Shown one piece after another: positions 43,855 to 52,293 of a stretch of 64,000 nt of DNA. Origin of the DNA: Agrobacterium fabrum str. C58 (GTDB lineage Bacteria > Pseudomonadota > Alphaproteobacteria > Rhizobiales > Rhizobiaceae); contig NC_003063.2 of NCBI RefSeq assembly GCF_000092025.1, positions 1,865,501 through 1,929,500 of the forward strand, in the 5' to 3' direction. A model generated the notes under the pieces. That model made no database searches and was not told the origin of the DNA. It saw only the letters and a program-made list of their open reading frames with translations. Position 1 is the first letter of the stretch. Every line of letters begins with the position of its first letter. Both the position numbers and the translations under genes were made by a program.

Positions 43855-43917
43855 GAACGGCTTTCTCCACCGAAGGCCTGAAATCGCTGGGTTTTGGGGA
43901 AGGCCTGTTTTGCGACC

Positions 43918-43947
43918 TGCCACAGCTGTGGCGCTACAGCTGTGGCA
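43918..43947. promoter_or_regulatory. 30-bp palindromic upstream activator site
   Basis: Perfect 12-base arms (TGCCACAGCTGT/ACAGCTGTGGCA) with spacer GGCGCT, centred about 100 bases upstream of the predicted sigma-54 start point. This is a typical enhancer distance; binding by the adjacent AcoR-type protein is inferred. Confidence 0.7.
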
Positions 43948-43959
43948 TATGCCTCACCT

Positions 43960-45843
43960 TCAGTGAGGTTTTCCGATGCCGAGGCGCCGCATGCGGCGAT
44001 GGAGGGTCGTGCGGTCAACACCGAGCCGGCGGGCGGCTTCAGAAATATTGCCGTTACAGGCGGCCAGCAATGCGCGAAGATCGGTGCCGCGGCTGTCGAT
44101 CATGGGGGTGGAGGAGGCGGGGGTGAGCTGCTCCGGAAGATCCTCCACCGTAATCAGCCCGTCGTCGCAAAGTGCGGCTGCAAAGGCGATCGCATTGTCC
44201 AGCTCGCGGATATTGCCCGGCCAGCGGTGGTGCAGGATCGTCAGCCGGGCAGCGTTGGAGAGCGTCAGCGGTCGTCCGGGCATGCCGTGTTTTTCGAGTA
44301 TCCTGTCGAGAAGCCACGGAAAATCGTCGCGCTCGCTGAGTGCCGGCAGCGTCAGGACCGCCGCGTTCAGCCGGTAATAGAGATCTTCGCGGAATGCACC
44401 TGTTCGCACCATGTCGTTCAGGGGACGGTGAGATGCCGAAATCACCCTGAAATCCACCTTCTGCGGGGTGGAACCACCGACCGGCAGAACCTCGCCTTCC
44501 GCCAGAACGCGCAAAAGCCGGCTTTGCGCCGCAAACGGCATGTCACCGATTTCGTCAAGGAAAAGCGTTCCACCCTGCGCCTCTTCCACCAGCCCTTTGC
44601 GCCCTTTCGCCAAGGCACCGGTGAAGGCGCCCGGCAGATAACCGAACAGTTCACTTTCGATCAGCTGTTCGGGAATGGCAGCGCAATTGACGGCGACGAA
44701 GCGGCCGGAAACGCCGCTGGCATCGTGAATGATGCGGGCGAGATGTTCCTTGCCGGTGCCGGTCTGGCCCTGCAGCAGGATCGGCAGTCTTGCAGGCGAG
44801 AGTTTCTCCACTTTCCGCCTGAGATTTCGAACCGCCGGGCCGTCACCGCCGATCCTCTCCGTTACCGGCTGCGGTTTCGAGCGGGCAAGCGGAACGCTCG
44901 ACCTGCGCTGCTGCGGTTCGATCGCGTGCGCATAAAGCACGGTCCCGTCTCTAACGACGATGCGCCTGTCCTGCGGCAGGCTGGAGCGGGTGAGGGAGGC
45001 AAGCTCATCCAAACCGGCTTCGAAAAACTCCTCCACCCGCTGTCCGAGAAGACGCTCGGGCATGCGCCAGTCGAGCCCCCGCGATGCGGCGAGAAGGCGG
45101 GCGGCGGCGTGCGTCATGCCCGTGATGCGGCCGGAACCGTCGACCGACAGGGCCGCTTCCGGGTCGACATCCAGAAATTCGGGCGCGCCTGCAAAGCGCA
45201 GAACGAGGTCATGCCGGCTGCTGGCCATCAGATTGGCAAGCTCGATCCTCCGCACGGTGGAAGAGACCAGATGGCGGGCCATGTTCTGGCTCGTCTTCAG
45301 GATCGGTGAACTGAGCAGTGAAATATCCAGCACGGCGGTCAGTGCACCCTGCGTATCGTAGATCGGTGCTGCGGTGCAGGAAAGCGGCGTGTGCGTCACG
45401 TCGAAATGATCGGTCTGGTGGATGGTGAGTGATTCACCGGTTGCGATGCAGGCGCCGACGGCGCAGGTGCCGGCGCGGGGTTCAGACCATTCCGAGCCAA
45501 GATAAAGCCCAGCCTTGCGCAGATTGTTGTTGAAGGAGGGATCGCCCAGGAACTCCACCGTCACGCCCTGCCGATCGGAAAGGAGGAGGACGTAATTCTG
45601 CTCCGCCACCTGCCGGTAAAGCCGCTCCAGGCCGGAGCGGGCGATGTGCAAGAGGTCTTCCGCCTGCTGGCGATGCTCGCGAAGACGTGTCTCGGAGACG
45701 ATGACCGCTTCACGCGCCTTCGTCGGATCAAGCTGGTAGGTGTCGAGGCAACGCCGCCAGGATTCCAGCACCACCGCATCCCGGCCGGTATTTCTGCCCT
45801 GGCCGACGGTCTCGATTTCCTTGATATGATCCGAAAAACCCAT
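43960..45843 (-). CDS. acoR: AcoR-type sigma-54-dependent transcriptional activator
   Basis: A 627-residue enhancer-binding protein. An N-terminal GAF-type sensor (about 60-200, with EPRAGTCAVGACIATGESLTIHQTDHFD) and a PAS-like segment precede the AAA+ domain (about 315-540): Walker A GQTGTGKE, sigma-54 contact loop GAFTGA, Walker B GGTLFLDEIGD, and arginine finger region FREDLYYRLN. A Fis-type helix-turn-helix ends the protein (NGNISEAARRLGVDRTTLHRRMRRLGI). AcoR proteins respond to acetoin or related compounds. It should activate the downstream dehydrogenase and monooxygenase genes through the site at 43918-43947. Confidence 0.93.
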   Translation of the reverse strand: MGFSDHIKEIETVGQGRNTGRDAVVLESWRRCLDTYQLDPTKAREAVIVSETRLREHRQQAEDLLHIARSGLERLYRQVAEQNYVLLLSDRQGVTVEFLGDPSFNNNLRKAGLYLGSEWSEPRAGTCAVGACIATGESLTIHQTDHFDVTHTPLSCTAAPIYDTQGALTAVLDISLLSSPILKTSQNMARHLVSSTVRRIELANLMASSRHDLVLRFAGAPEFLDVDPEAALSVDGSGRITGMTHAAARLLAASRGLDWRMPERLLGQRVEEFFEAGLDELASLTRSSLPQDRRIVVRDGTVLYAHAIEPQQRRSSVPLARSKPQPVTERIGGDGPAVRNLRRKVEKLSPARLPILLQGQTGTGKEHLARIIHDASGVSGRFVAVNCAAIPEQLIESELFGYLPGAFTGALAKGRKGLVEEAQGGTLFLDEIGDMPFAAQSRLLRVLAEGEVLPVGGSTPQKVDFRVISASHRPLNDMVRTGAFREDLYYRLNAAVLTLPALSERDDFPWLLDRILEKHGMPGRPLTLSNAARLTILHHRWPGNIRELDNAIAFAAALCDDGLITVEDLPEQLTPASSTPMIDSRGTDLRALLAACNGNISEAARRLGVDRTTLHRRMRRLGIGKPH

Positions 45844-45966
45844 AAACCACCGGCTCTAGACAGCCGCCTCCCGTGATTTTTCCGGCGATCATAACCAGTT
45901 TTATGGAACATGGCCAATATTCCGTCTATTTTTTGGCAGAAGGGAACGACTGAACTTCCGCTGCCA

Positions 45967-46290
45967 TCAACTGGCACTCAGGCTGCGCGTCTGCAAACGT
46001 CGAAACCGGACCTCCATCTGCCTTTTCGCCTGGATGTCGCCCCGCCGGATGGCCACTGCCACGCCTTCTATCCAGGCCGCGGCGGCGCCCTCGTGATCTC
46101 CCAGCCGCTCGCGGCATTCACCGAGTGCCGCCCAGACCGCCGAATAGTCGGGATTCTGCCTGATGGCCTCCTGCAGATGTTGCGCGGCGTCTTCGAATTG
46201 CCGCGTGTCCATCAGGGCCTTCGCGAGGGAAAAGCGCAAGACGGGGCTGTCCCTACCGCTTTCCAACACCTTCATGAGCTTTTCAATCAT
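45967..46290 (-). CDS. Small tetratricopeptide-repeat protein
   Basis: A 107-residue soluble helical protein with about two TPR units (SPVLRFSLAKALMDTRQFEDAAQHLQEAIRQNPDYSAVWAALGECRERLGDHEGAAAAW). The ATG at 46290, with GGAATAACG upstream, starts the helical domain; a longer frame to 46356 adds unlikely residues. TPR domains mediate protein contacts; the partner is unknown. It lies between the LacI-type regulator and acoR on the same strand. Confidence 0.75.
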   Translation of the reverse strand: MIEKLMKVLESGRDSPVLRFSLAKALMDTRQFEDAAQHLQEAIRQNPDYSAVWAALGECRERLGDHEGAAAAWIEGVAVAIRRGDIQAKRQMEVRFRRLQTRSLSAS

Positions 46291-46386
46291 CGTTATTCCG
46301 TTGCAATGGTGATGCCTGTTGCAAATCGGTACGACGTCAAGCGCGGTTGAGGTCAAGTGGAGATTTCGGCACTTTCGCGGGGTGTT

Positions 46387-47466
46387 TCACTTCGCCATAC
46401 GCCGCAATGCAACCGGGTCCCATATGTCGTCCAGCGGCCCCTCAAGGGCGGTTCGTGGGGGGATGAGCTGCGGTTCGATGATGGTGACTTCGGGCTCCGT
46501 CCGGTTTTCTTCCAGCAGTTCGAAGCCTTTTTCGAGCATCTGCGCGATATCTGGTTTGATCATGTAGACGGGGAAGGGAAGAAAAGACGCGAAAGGATCA
46601 TAGTCGAAGCAGCCGACGACGATGTCGCCGAATGCCTCGCCGTCATGACGCCCCATGAAACGCAGCAGCCCCTCGAAATTGATCGAAGAATTGACGAAGA
46701 AACAGCGGGGCAGGCGGCCCCTGCGGCCGAAGAAACGTTCGAAAGCCATTTCCGTCATATGCGGCGAATAGCCGGTGATTTCGATATCGTCACCGCCCTC
46801 AACGCCGAAATAATCGGCTTTCGCTGCATGAAAACCATCAATACGTTCGCGGCTGGCGTGGTCGTCATGGCCGCCGAACAGGATGACATCGTCAGGGCCG
46901 AGCGAGCCGCCTTTTGCCGCGTGCGCAAGGATCGCTGCCGTCAAAATTTCCGCGCCGTGCCTGTTGTTGGAAATTACCGAGGACGCAAATTTGCCGGGTA
47001 GGTCGATGTTCACATGCGGAAGGGCCGCGCGCGCGCAGACCTGGTGAACGCCATCGGGATCGGTCACGCCGGCGATGAAGAGGGCATCGATCGAATAGGC
47101 GATCAGCGTCTCGACGGTGCGTCGTTCTTCTTCGGGGTCGCGCCGGCCGGAAACGACCATGGGCGACAGGCCGCGTTTGCGGGCCTGACCCTCGAAGGTT
47201 TGCGCCATCGATGAAAAGAACCGGTTGTCATAAACCGGCACCAAAAGCCCAACGAGGCCGGATTTCGAACTTCTAAGGCCGCGCGCCTGCAGGTTGGTGG
47301 TGTAGCGCTGAGCCTTGGCGAGCGAGAGTATCTTGTCTGCGGTTTCTTCCGAGATACGCCGCTTGCGCCATGATCCGTTCAACACCGCACTGACCGTCGA
47401 GGCGGAAGCGCCTGATAATATCGACAAGTCATAAATGGTGGCTTTTTTTGAACTTATGCCCGTCAC
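46387..47466 (-). CDS. LacI-family repressor of the ketohexose operon
   Basis: A 359-residue regulator: an N-terminal LacI helix-turn-helix (ATIYDLSILSGASASTVSAVLNGSWRKRRISEET) and hinge, then a periplasmic-binding-protein-like effector domain starting SGLVGLLVPVYDNRFFSSM. It is divergent from the sugar ABC/epimerase operon, with two operator-like dyads in between at 47542-47581. The natural inducer is probably D-psicose (allulose) or its phosphate, inferred from the epimerase in the target operon. Confidence 0.9.
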   Translation of the reverse strand: MTGISSKKATIYDLSILSGASASTVSAVLNGSWRKRRISEETADKILSLAKAQRYTTNLQARGLRSSKSGLVGLLVPVYDNRFFSSMAQTFEGQARKRGLSPMVVSGRRDPEEERRTVETLIAYSIDALFIAGVTDPDGVHQVCARAALPHVNIDLPGKFASSVISNNRHGAEILTAAILAHAAKGGSLGPDDVILFGGHDDHASRERIDGFHAAKADYFGVEGGDDIEITGYSPHMTEMAFERFFGRRGRLPRCFFVNSSINFEGLLRFMGRHDGEAFGDIVVGCFDYDPFASFLPFPVYMIKPDIAQMLEKGFELLEENRTEPEVTIIEPQLIPPRTALEGPLDDIWDPVALRRMAK

Positions 47467-47510
47467 TGTGATCTCCCCAACTGATTCCGATTATTAGAGC
47501 ACGCATCCCC

Positions 47511-47538
47511 TTGACGGAAGGGCGCTTCATGATATGGT
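47511..47538 (+). promoter_or_regulatory. Probable promoter of the ketohexose operon
   Basis: TTGACG at 47511-47516 and TATGGT at 47533-47538 with a 16-base spacer. The two LacI-type sites lie directly downstream, where a bound repressor would block the polymerase. Confidence 0.5.
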
Positions 47539-47541
47539 TAT

Positions 47542-47559
47542 TGCACCATCGATTGTGCA
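47542..47559. promoter_or_regulatory. LacI-type operator O1
   Basis: TGCACCATC/GATTGTGCA, an 18-bp dyad with a central CG and one mismatch, typical of LacI-family operators. Confidence 0.65.
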
Positions 47560-47563
47560 GATT

Positions 47564-47581
47564 GGCAATATCGATTGTGCA
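47564..47581. promoter_or_regulatory. LacI-type operator O2
   Basis: GGCAATATC/GATTGTGCA. The right half is identical to O1 and the left half is degenerate. Its centre is 22 bp, about two helical turns, from that of O1, so two dimers could bind on the same face. Confidence 0.55.
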
Positions 47582-47705
47582 TGGTGGTTGCTATGGGAGT
47601 GGCAAGGGAGAGTCTCGAATAAGCGAGATGAGAGATTTTGAACGCGTCCGGGAAAAACGGGCTGCGGGCGGATTTCGTTTGCCGAATTTTTGAGGAGGAA
47701 CATCA

Positions 47706-48683
47706 ATGAAGAAAATTATTGCTGCGGCGGTTGGTCTGTCGCTGGCGTTGCTCTCATCCGCAGCCTTTGCCGAAGGGCCGAAGGTGGGCGTCGTCGTCAA
47801 GATCGGCGGCATTCCGTGGTTCAACGCCATGGAGGCCGGCATCAAGGAGCAGAGCAACAAACTCGGCGTCGACGGTTTCATGGTCGGCCCCACCAGTGCC
47901 GACCCGGCCCTGCAGGTGCGCGCGATCGAAGACCTGATCGCCCAGAAGGTCGATTTCATCGGCGTGGTGCCCAATGATGCGAAGGTGCTGGAACCCGTGC
48001 TGAAAAAAGCCCAGGCCGCCGGTATCAAGGTCATCACCCATGAATCCCCGGAGCAGCTTGGCGCCGATTGGGATTTTGAGCTGGCGTCCGCCAAGGGCTT
48101 CGGTGAAGCGCATGGCAAGCTGCTGGGAGAAAAGATGGGCGGCAAGGGTTCTTATGCCGTCTTCGTCGGTTCGCTGACGGTTCCGCTTCACAATGCCTGG
48201 GCCGATGCCGCCATTGCCTATATCAAGGCCAATTACCCAGATATGAAACTTGTCGGCGACCGCTACGGGGTTGCGGAAGACCTCGACAAGAGCCGTTCGA
48301 CCGCGCTTGACCTGATGTCGGCCAATGCCGACCTCAAGGGCTTCCTCGCCTTTGGTTCGCAGGGACCGATCGGTGCGGGACGTGCGGTTGAAGAGCGCCG
48401 CAAGGATGGCAAGGTGTTCGTCATCGGACCGTTCTCGCCGGGACAGGGCGCCAAGCTCATCAAGTCAGGCGCGCTGACGGGCGGCTTCATGTGGAACCCG
48501 AAGCAGGCGGGTGAGGTCTTCATCACGCTCGCCGACCGTATCGCCAAGGGCGAAACACCCAAGGCCGGCGACACTATCGAAGGTCTCGGCACCATCGATC
48601 CCAAGGGTAACACCATCGTCGTCGACCAGCTCTTGAAGATCGACAAGGAAAGCATCGACAAGCTCGTTTCCATGGGCCTCTGA
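47706..48683 (+). CDS. Sugar ABC transporter substrate-binding protein (ketohexose operon)
   Basis: A 325-residue periplasmic binding protein of the ribose/AI-2 type (Peripla_BP_4). The signal MKKIIAAAVGLSLALLSSAAFA is followed by VGVVVKIGGIPWFNAMEAGIKEQS and the DLIAQKVDFIGVVPNDA sugar-binding region. GAGGAGGAAC precedes the ATG. It is first in an operon of ABC import genes, two 3-epimerase-family genes and a kinase, so a rare ketohexose such as D-psicose is the likely ligand. A large hairpin follows at 48703-48732. Confidence 0.92.
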   Translation: MKKIIAAAVGLSLALLSSAAFAEGPKVGVVVKIGGIPWFNAMEAGIKEQSNKLGVDGFMVGPTSADPALQVRAIEDLIAQKVDFIGVVPNDAKVLEPVLKKAQAAGIKVITHESPEQLGADWDFELASAKGFGEAHGKLLGEKMGGKGSYAVFVGSLTVPLHNAWADAAIAYIKANYPDMKLVGDRYGVAEDLDKSRSTALDLMSANADLKGFLAFGSQGPIGAGRAVEERRKDGKVFVIGPFSPGQGAKLIKSGALTGGFMWNPKQAGEVFITLADRIAKGETPKAGDTIEGLGTIDPKGNTIVVDQLLKIDKESIDKLVSMGL

Positions 48684-48702
48684 TCCTCCCCAAGGCCGAA
48701 GG

Positions 48703-48732
48703 CGTCGCGCGGGAAGAGATGCCCGCGCGACG
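48703..48732 (+). repeat. Intercistronic hairpin after the sugar-binding-protein gene
   Basis: Perfect 11-base arms (CGTCGCGCGGG/CCCGCGCGACG), loop AAGAGATG, 20 bases after the stop, without a T-run. Confidence 0.65.
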
Positions 48733-48800
48733 TCCATCCGAAATTTATGCCGAGCGCCACGTCTGCGATGCTTTCGCGGCGAAAGGAGAGATACGCCATC

Positions 48801-50291
48801 ATGAGCGCAGAACCGCTCCTGTCCCTTAAAAATGTCAAGGTCACCTTCGGTGGCGTACGCGCCCTGAAGGGTGTTTCCTTCGAGGTCAATCCGGGTGAAG
48901 TGCATTGCCTTGCCGGCGAAAACGGCTGCGGCAAAAGCACCGTGATCAAGGTCATCACCGGTGTCTATAAGCCGGAGAGCGATGCGGAACTCTATTTCGA
49001 TGGCAAACCCATCGCTGCTATGACCCCGACACTTGCGCAATCGCTGGGCATTCAGGTGATCTGGCAGGATCTGGCGCTGTTCGATGAGATGACGGTGGCC
49101 GAAAATATCGGTTTCCAATATGCGGTGAACGGCAGATTTGGGCTGGTCGACAAGCGCGCTATCAAAAATGCCGCCGAAAAGGCGCTGGCACGGCTCGGTG
49201 TCTCGTTCGATCTCGACAGGCCGCTCAAGGAACTGCCGATTGCCCAACGCCAGATCGTGGCGATTGCCCGTGCGCTGGTTGGCGAAGCCCGTCTCGTTTT
49301 TATGGATGAACCCACCGCATCTCTGACGCAGTCGGAGACCGATTACCTCATCGATATCGTCCGCAACCTCTCGGCGTCAGGTGTCGCTGTCGTGTTCGTT
49401 TCGCATCGTCTGGCGGAAGTGCTTGAGATATCGGATCGCATCACCGTTTTGCGGGATGGATCGCTTGTCGGCGTTTTCCCGGTCGAAGGCATGACCCAGT
49501 CTCGCGTGACCGAGTTGATGACCGGCCGCAACTTCGATAGCGCCGTCATTGCCGCCGATCACGACGACAAGCCCGTGGTTCTCTCGGTGCGAGGCCTGAC
49601 ACGGGCCGGCGAGTTCGAGGATGTTTCCTTCGATCTGCGGCGCGGGGAGACGTTGGGGATCACCGGTCTTCTCGGCGCGGGCCGAACCGAACTTGCCCTG
49701 ACGCTGTTCGGCATGCACCGGCCGCAATCGGGTGAAGTCCTTATCGATGGAAAGAAGGTGGATTTCCATTCCAACCGGGATGCGATCCGGGTTGGTGTCG
49801 CCTATCTCTCCGAAGACCGGCTGTCGCTCGGTCTGAACCAGCCGCAGTCGATTGCCGACAATCTCGTCATGGCCTCCCTTGATAAGTTGTTGAGTGGCGG
49901 TCTTATCTCCACGTCGAAAAAGGCGGATGTCGTTTCCCGCTGGATTTCAGCGCTCGGCGTCAAGATCGGCCTGCCGGAAGATCCGATCCGCACGCTCTCT
50001 GGCGGCAACCAGCAGCGCGTGGCGATTGCCAAATGGCTGGCGATCGGGCCGAAAATTCTCATCCTCGATGCGCCGACCGTGGGTGTCGACGTCGGCGCCC
50101 GCGCCGGCATCTTTGAAATCGTCCGCAAGCTCGCCGCAGAGGGCCTGTCGATCATCGTCATCTCCGATGAGGCGCCGGAAGTTTATTTTAATACAGACAG
50201 GGTCATCCACATGGTCGAAGGCCGGTTCCACGCCACCTATGATCCGCGACGCCTGTCGCTGACCGAACTGGAGGCCGCCATCTATGCGTAG
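48801..50291 (+). CDS. Sugar ABC transporter double ATPase
   Basis: A 496-residue RbsA/MglA-type ATPase with two ABC domains. Domain 1 has Walker A GENGCGKST and Walker B VFMDEPTAS. Its signature region reads LPIAQRQIVAIARAL, so the usual Ser-Gly is already altered, as in many MglA-type proteins. Domain 2 has a degenerate Walker A (GLLGAGRTE), an intact LSGGNQQRVAIAKWL signature and ILDAPTVGVD. This asymmetry is normal for the family. AAAGGAGAG lies upstream of the ATG at 48801. The last eight bases overlap the first permease gene. Confidence 0.93.
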   Translation: MSAEPLLSLKNVKVTFGGVRALKGVSFEVNPGEVHCLAGENGCGKSTVIKVITGVYKPESDAELYFDGKPIAAMTPTLAQSLGIQVIWQDLALFDEMTVAENIGFQYAVNGRFGLVDKRAIKNAAEKALARLGVSFDLDRPLKELPIAQRQIVAIARALVGEARLVFMDEPTASLTQSETDYLIDIVRNLSASGVAVVFVSHRLAEVLEISDRITVLRDGSLVGVFPVEGMTQSRVTELMTGRNFDSAVIAADHDDKPVVLSVRGLTRAGEFEDVSFDLRRGETLGITGLLGAGRTELALTLFGMHRPQSGEVLIDGKKVDFHSNRDAIRVGVAYLSEDRLSLGLNQPQSIADNLVMASLDKLLSGGLISTSKKADVVSRWISALGVKIGLPEDPIRTLSGGNQQRVAIAKWLAIGPKILILDAPTVGVDVGARAGIFEIVRKLAAEGLSIIVISDEAPEVYFNTDRVIHMVEGRFHATYDPRRLSLTELEAAIYA

Positions 50292-51300
50292 GCTCATCCT
50301 CGGACATACGACCGAATTCACCCTGCTTGTCGTCATGGTGCTGCTCTGCACGGGGCTTTCTTTCGCCACCGACCGCTTCCTCACGATATCAAACGCCTTC
50401 GATGTGCTGAATGTCTCGGCGGTCAACATCATCTTCGCGGTCGGTCTGCTCGTCGTGCTGATCTCCGGCGGCATCGACATCTCCTTCGCTGTCGCGGCCT
50501 CCGTCGTGCAATATGTGACGGTGCTGGCGCTCAATGCGCTCGGCGGCGGCAACTGGGCGGAAGGTTTCATCATCGCCGGTGCCGTTGGCCTCAGCCTCGG
50601 TTTCGTCAACGCCTTCCTCGTCTGGCGGCTCAACATCATTTCCATCGTCGCGACCATCTCCACCTTCAACATCTTCTTCGGGTTGTTGATGTTCTTCACC
50701 AAGGGTGTGTCGATCTACGATCTGCCGGAATGGCTCTCGACGCGTGTGGTGTTTTACGAGCGCGAAATGCCCGATGGTTCCTGGGTCGAGCTGACGCTGC
50801 CGGTCGTCGTCATGATCCTCTGCTGTGTCGCTACCTGGTTCATGATTTCGCGCACCACCGTCGGGCGCAAGCTTTATGCCTTCGGTGACAACCCCGAGGG
50901 CGCACGCCGCTTCGGCATCAATATCGGCGCGATGCATTACATTTCTTTCGGCTGGCTTGGCCTGATGGCGGGTATAGCCGGGCTCATGCAGGCGCATTAC
51001 GCGCAGGAGGTGGTGCCGAACGCGCTTTATGGCCGCGAGCTGGATGTGCTTGCTGCCACCGTGCTTGGCGGTGCGCGACTTGGCGGCGGCAAGGGCTCCG
51101 TCATCGGCTGCGTGCTTGGCGTGCTGATGGTTTCGATTACCCAGAACGGCCTCAACCTGATGGGGGTTTCTCCCTTTGCCTTCAAGATGATCGTCGGCGC
51201 CATCATTCTCGTCGCCATCACGCTGTCTTCCACCCGGTTCGACAAGCTTCTGCCGAGTGCGCTTCGCACATCCGCGAAAAAGGGGAGCGCCCAGCGATGA
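50284..51300 (+). CDS. Sugar ABC transporter permease 1
   Basis: A 338-residue RbsC-like permease with about nine hydrophobic segments and the family motif VLGGARLGGGKGSVIGCVLGVLM. A polar periplasmic insertion (about 145-165) separates two spans. It starts inside the ATPase gene and its stop overlaps permease 2 as ATGA, giving strict co-translation. Confidence 0.93.
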   Translation: MRRLILGHTTEFTLLVVMVLLCTGLSFATDRFLTISNAFDVLNVSAVNIIFAVGLLVVLISGGIDISFAVAASVVQYVTVLALNALGGGNWAEGFIIAGAVGLSLGFVNAFLVWRLNIISIVATISTFNIFFGLLMFFTKGVSIYDLPEWLSTRVVFYEREMPDGSWVELTLPVVVMILCCVATWFMISRTTVGRKLYAFGDNPEGARRFGINIGAMHYISFGWLGLMAGIAGLMQAHYAQEVVPNALYGRELDVLAATVLGGARLGGGKGSVIGCVLGVLMVSITQNGLNLMGVSPFAFKMIVGAIILVAITLSSTRFDKLLPSALRTSAKKGSAQR

Positions 51301-52292
51301 ACAGTCTCATCCGGAAATTCAACGCGATCTTCGGGGCCGACATGGCAGGCCCGGTGATTGCCCTCATCGCCGTCATGCTCATCTTCGGAACCTTTGCGGA
51401 CAACTTTCTGTCGCTTGCAACATTCGGCTCAGTCGCTTTCCAGCTGCCGGAACTTGGCCTGCTGACACTCGCGATGCTGCTGCCGCTGCTGACGGGCGGG
51501 ATCAACCTTTCCGTCACCTTCGCCGCCAATCTGTCGGGGCTCGCCGCAGCCTGGGTGCTGCAGGCCCATGGCGGGGTGGATGCGCCGCCGAGCGCATTCC
51601 TGTTTGCGTGCCTTGCCGCCCTTGTCACCGGCGGAGCCGCCGGGGCGATGACGGGAGCGGCGATCGCCTACACCCGCGCGCACCCCATTCTGGTGACGCT
51701 GTCGATGATGATCTTCCTGCGCGGACTGGGCGAGTTTCTCACCCGTGGCGGCGATGTCTCCGGTTTTCCAGCCTATATGGCGCCGCTCGGTCATGGCACG
51801 CTTCTCGGTCTGCCGATCCCGCTTCTGATTTTCATCGTCTGCGTCGGCATCTGGCATGTGCTGCTAACGCGCACCAAGCTCGGCTTTGGTCTTCTTATGA
51901 TCGGCTCGAACATTGAGGCCGCACGTTATTCTGGTCTCAACACCCGCAAGATCCAGGTGCTCGTTTATACGCTTTCGGGTCTGATGTGCGCAGTAGCCGG
52001 CATCATCATGCTGGCCCGTTTCAACTCCGTCCGCGTCGGCCATGGGGAATCCTACCTGCTGATCACGGTGCTGGCGGCCTTTCTCGGTGGCATCAATCCG
52101 TTCGGTGGTTTCGGCCGGGTGCTTCCCGTCTTCGTCGCGCTTATCGTCCTGCAGCTCCTGTCGTCGGGCCTCAATCTTCTCGGCGCCAACCAGCATCTGG
52201 CGACCGCGCTCTGGGGCGTGCTGATGATCGTCGTCATGGCGGCGCGTGGGCTGTTCTCCAGCTACTTCGCATCTCTCAGAAAGAAGGTATGA
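51297..52292 (+). CDS. Sugar ABC transporter permease 2
   Basis: A 331-residue RbsC-like permease paralogous to the upstream one, with the same topology; the loop reads AAFLGGINPFGGFGRVLPVFVAL. It also has ARYSGLNTRKIQVLVYTLSGLM, the RbsC cytoplasmic coupling region. Two distinct permeases suggest a heterodimeric channel. It overlaps permease 1 by four bases and ends one base before the GTG of the next gene. Confidence 0.93.
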   Translation: MNSLIRKFNAIFGADMAGPVIALIAVMLIFGTFADNFLSLATFGSVAFQLPELGLLTLAMLLPLLTGGINLSVTFAANLSGLAAAWVLQAHGGVDAPPSAFLFACLAALVTGGAAGAMTGAAIAYTRAHPILVTLSMMIFLRGLGEFLTRGGDVSGFPAYMAPLGHGTLLGLPIPLLIFIVCVGIWHVLLTRTKLGFGLLMIGSNIEAARYSGLNTRKIQVLVYTLSGLMCAVAGIIMLARFNSVRVGHGESYLLITVLAAFLGGINPFGGFGRVLPVFVALIVLQLLSSGLNLLGANQHLATALWGVLMIVVMAARGLFSSYFASLRKKV

Positions 52293-52293
52293 C

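Noticed and set aside
43952..43968. CCTCAC/GTGAGG hairpin at the 3' end of acoR
   Set aside because: Half of it is coding and no T-run follows on the minus strand, so a terminator call is not supported; the downstream genes have their own promoter anyway.
42526..45309. Long plus-strand frames across the dehydrogenase and acoR genes
   Set aside because: Both lie opposite clear minus-strand genes and give unstructured Arg/Gly/His-rich products.
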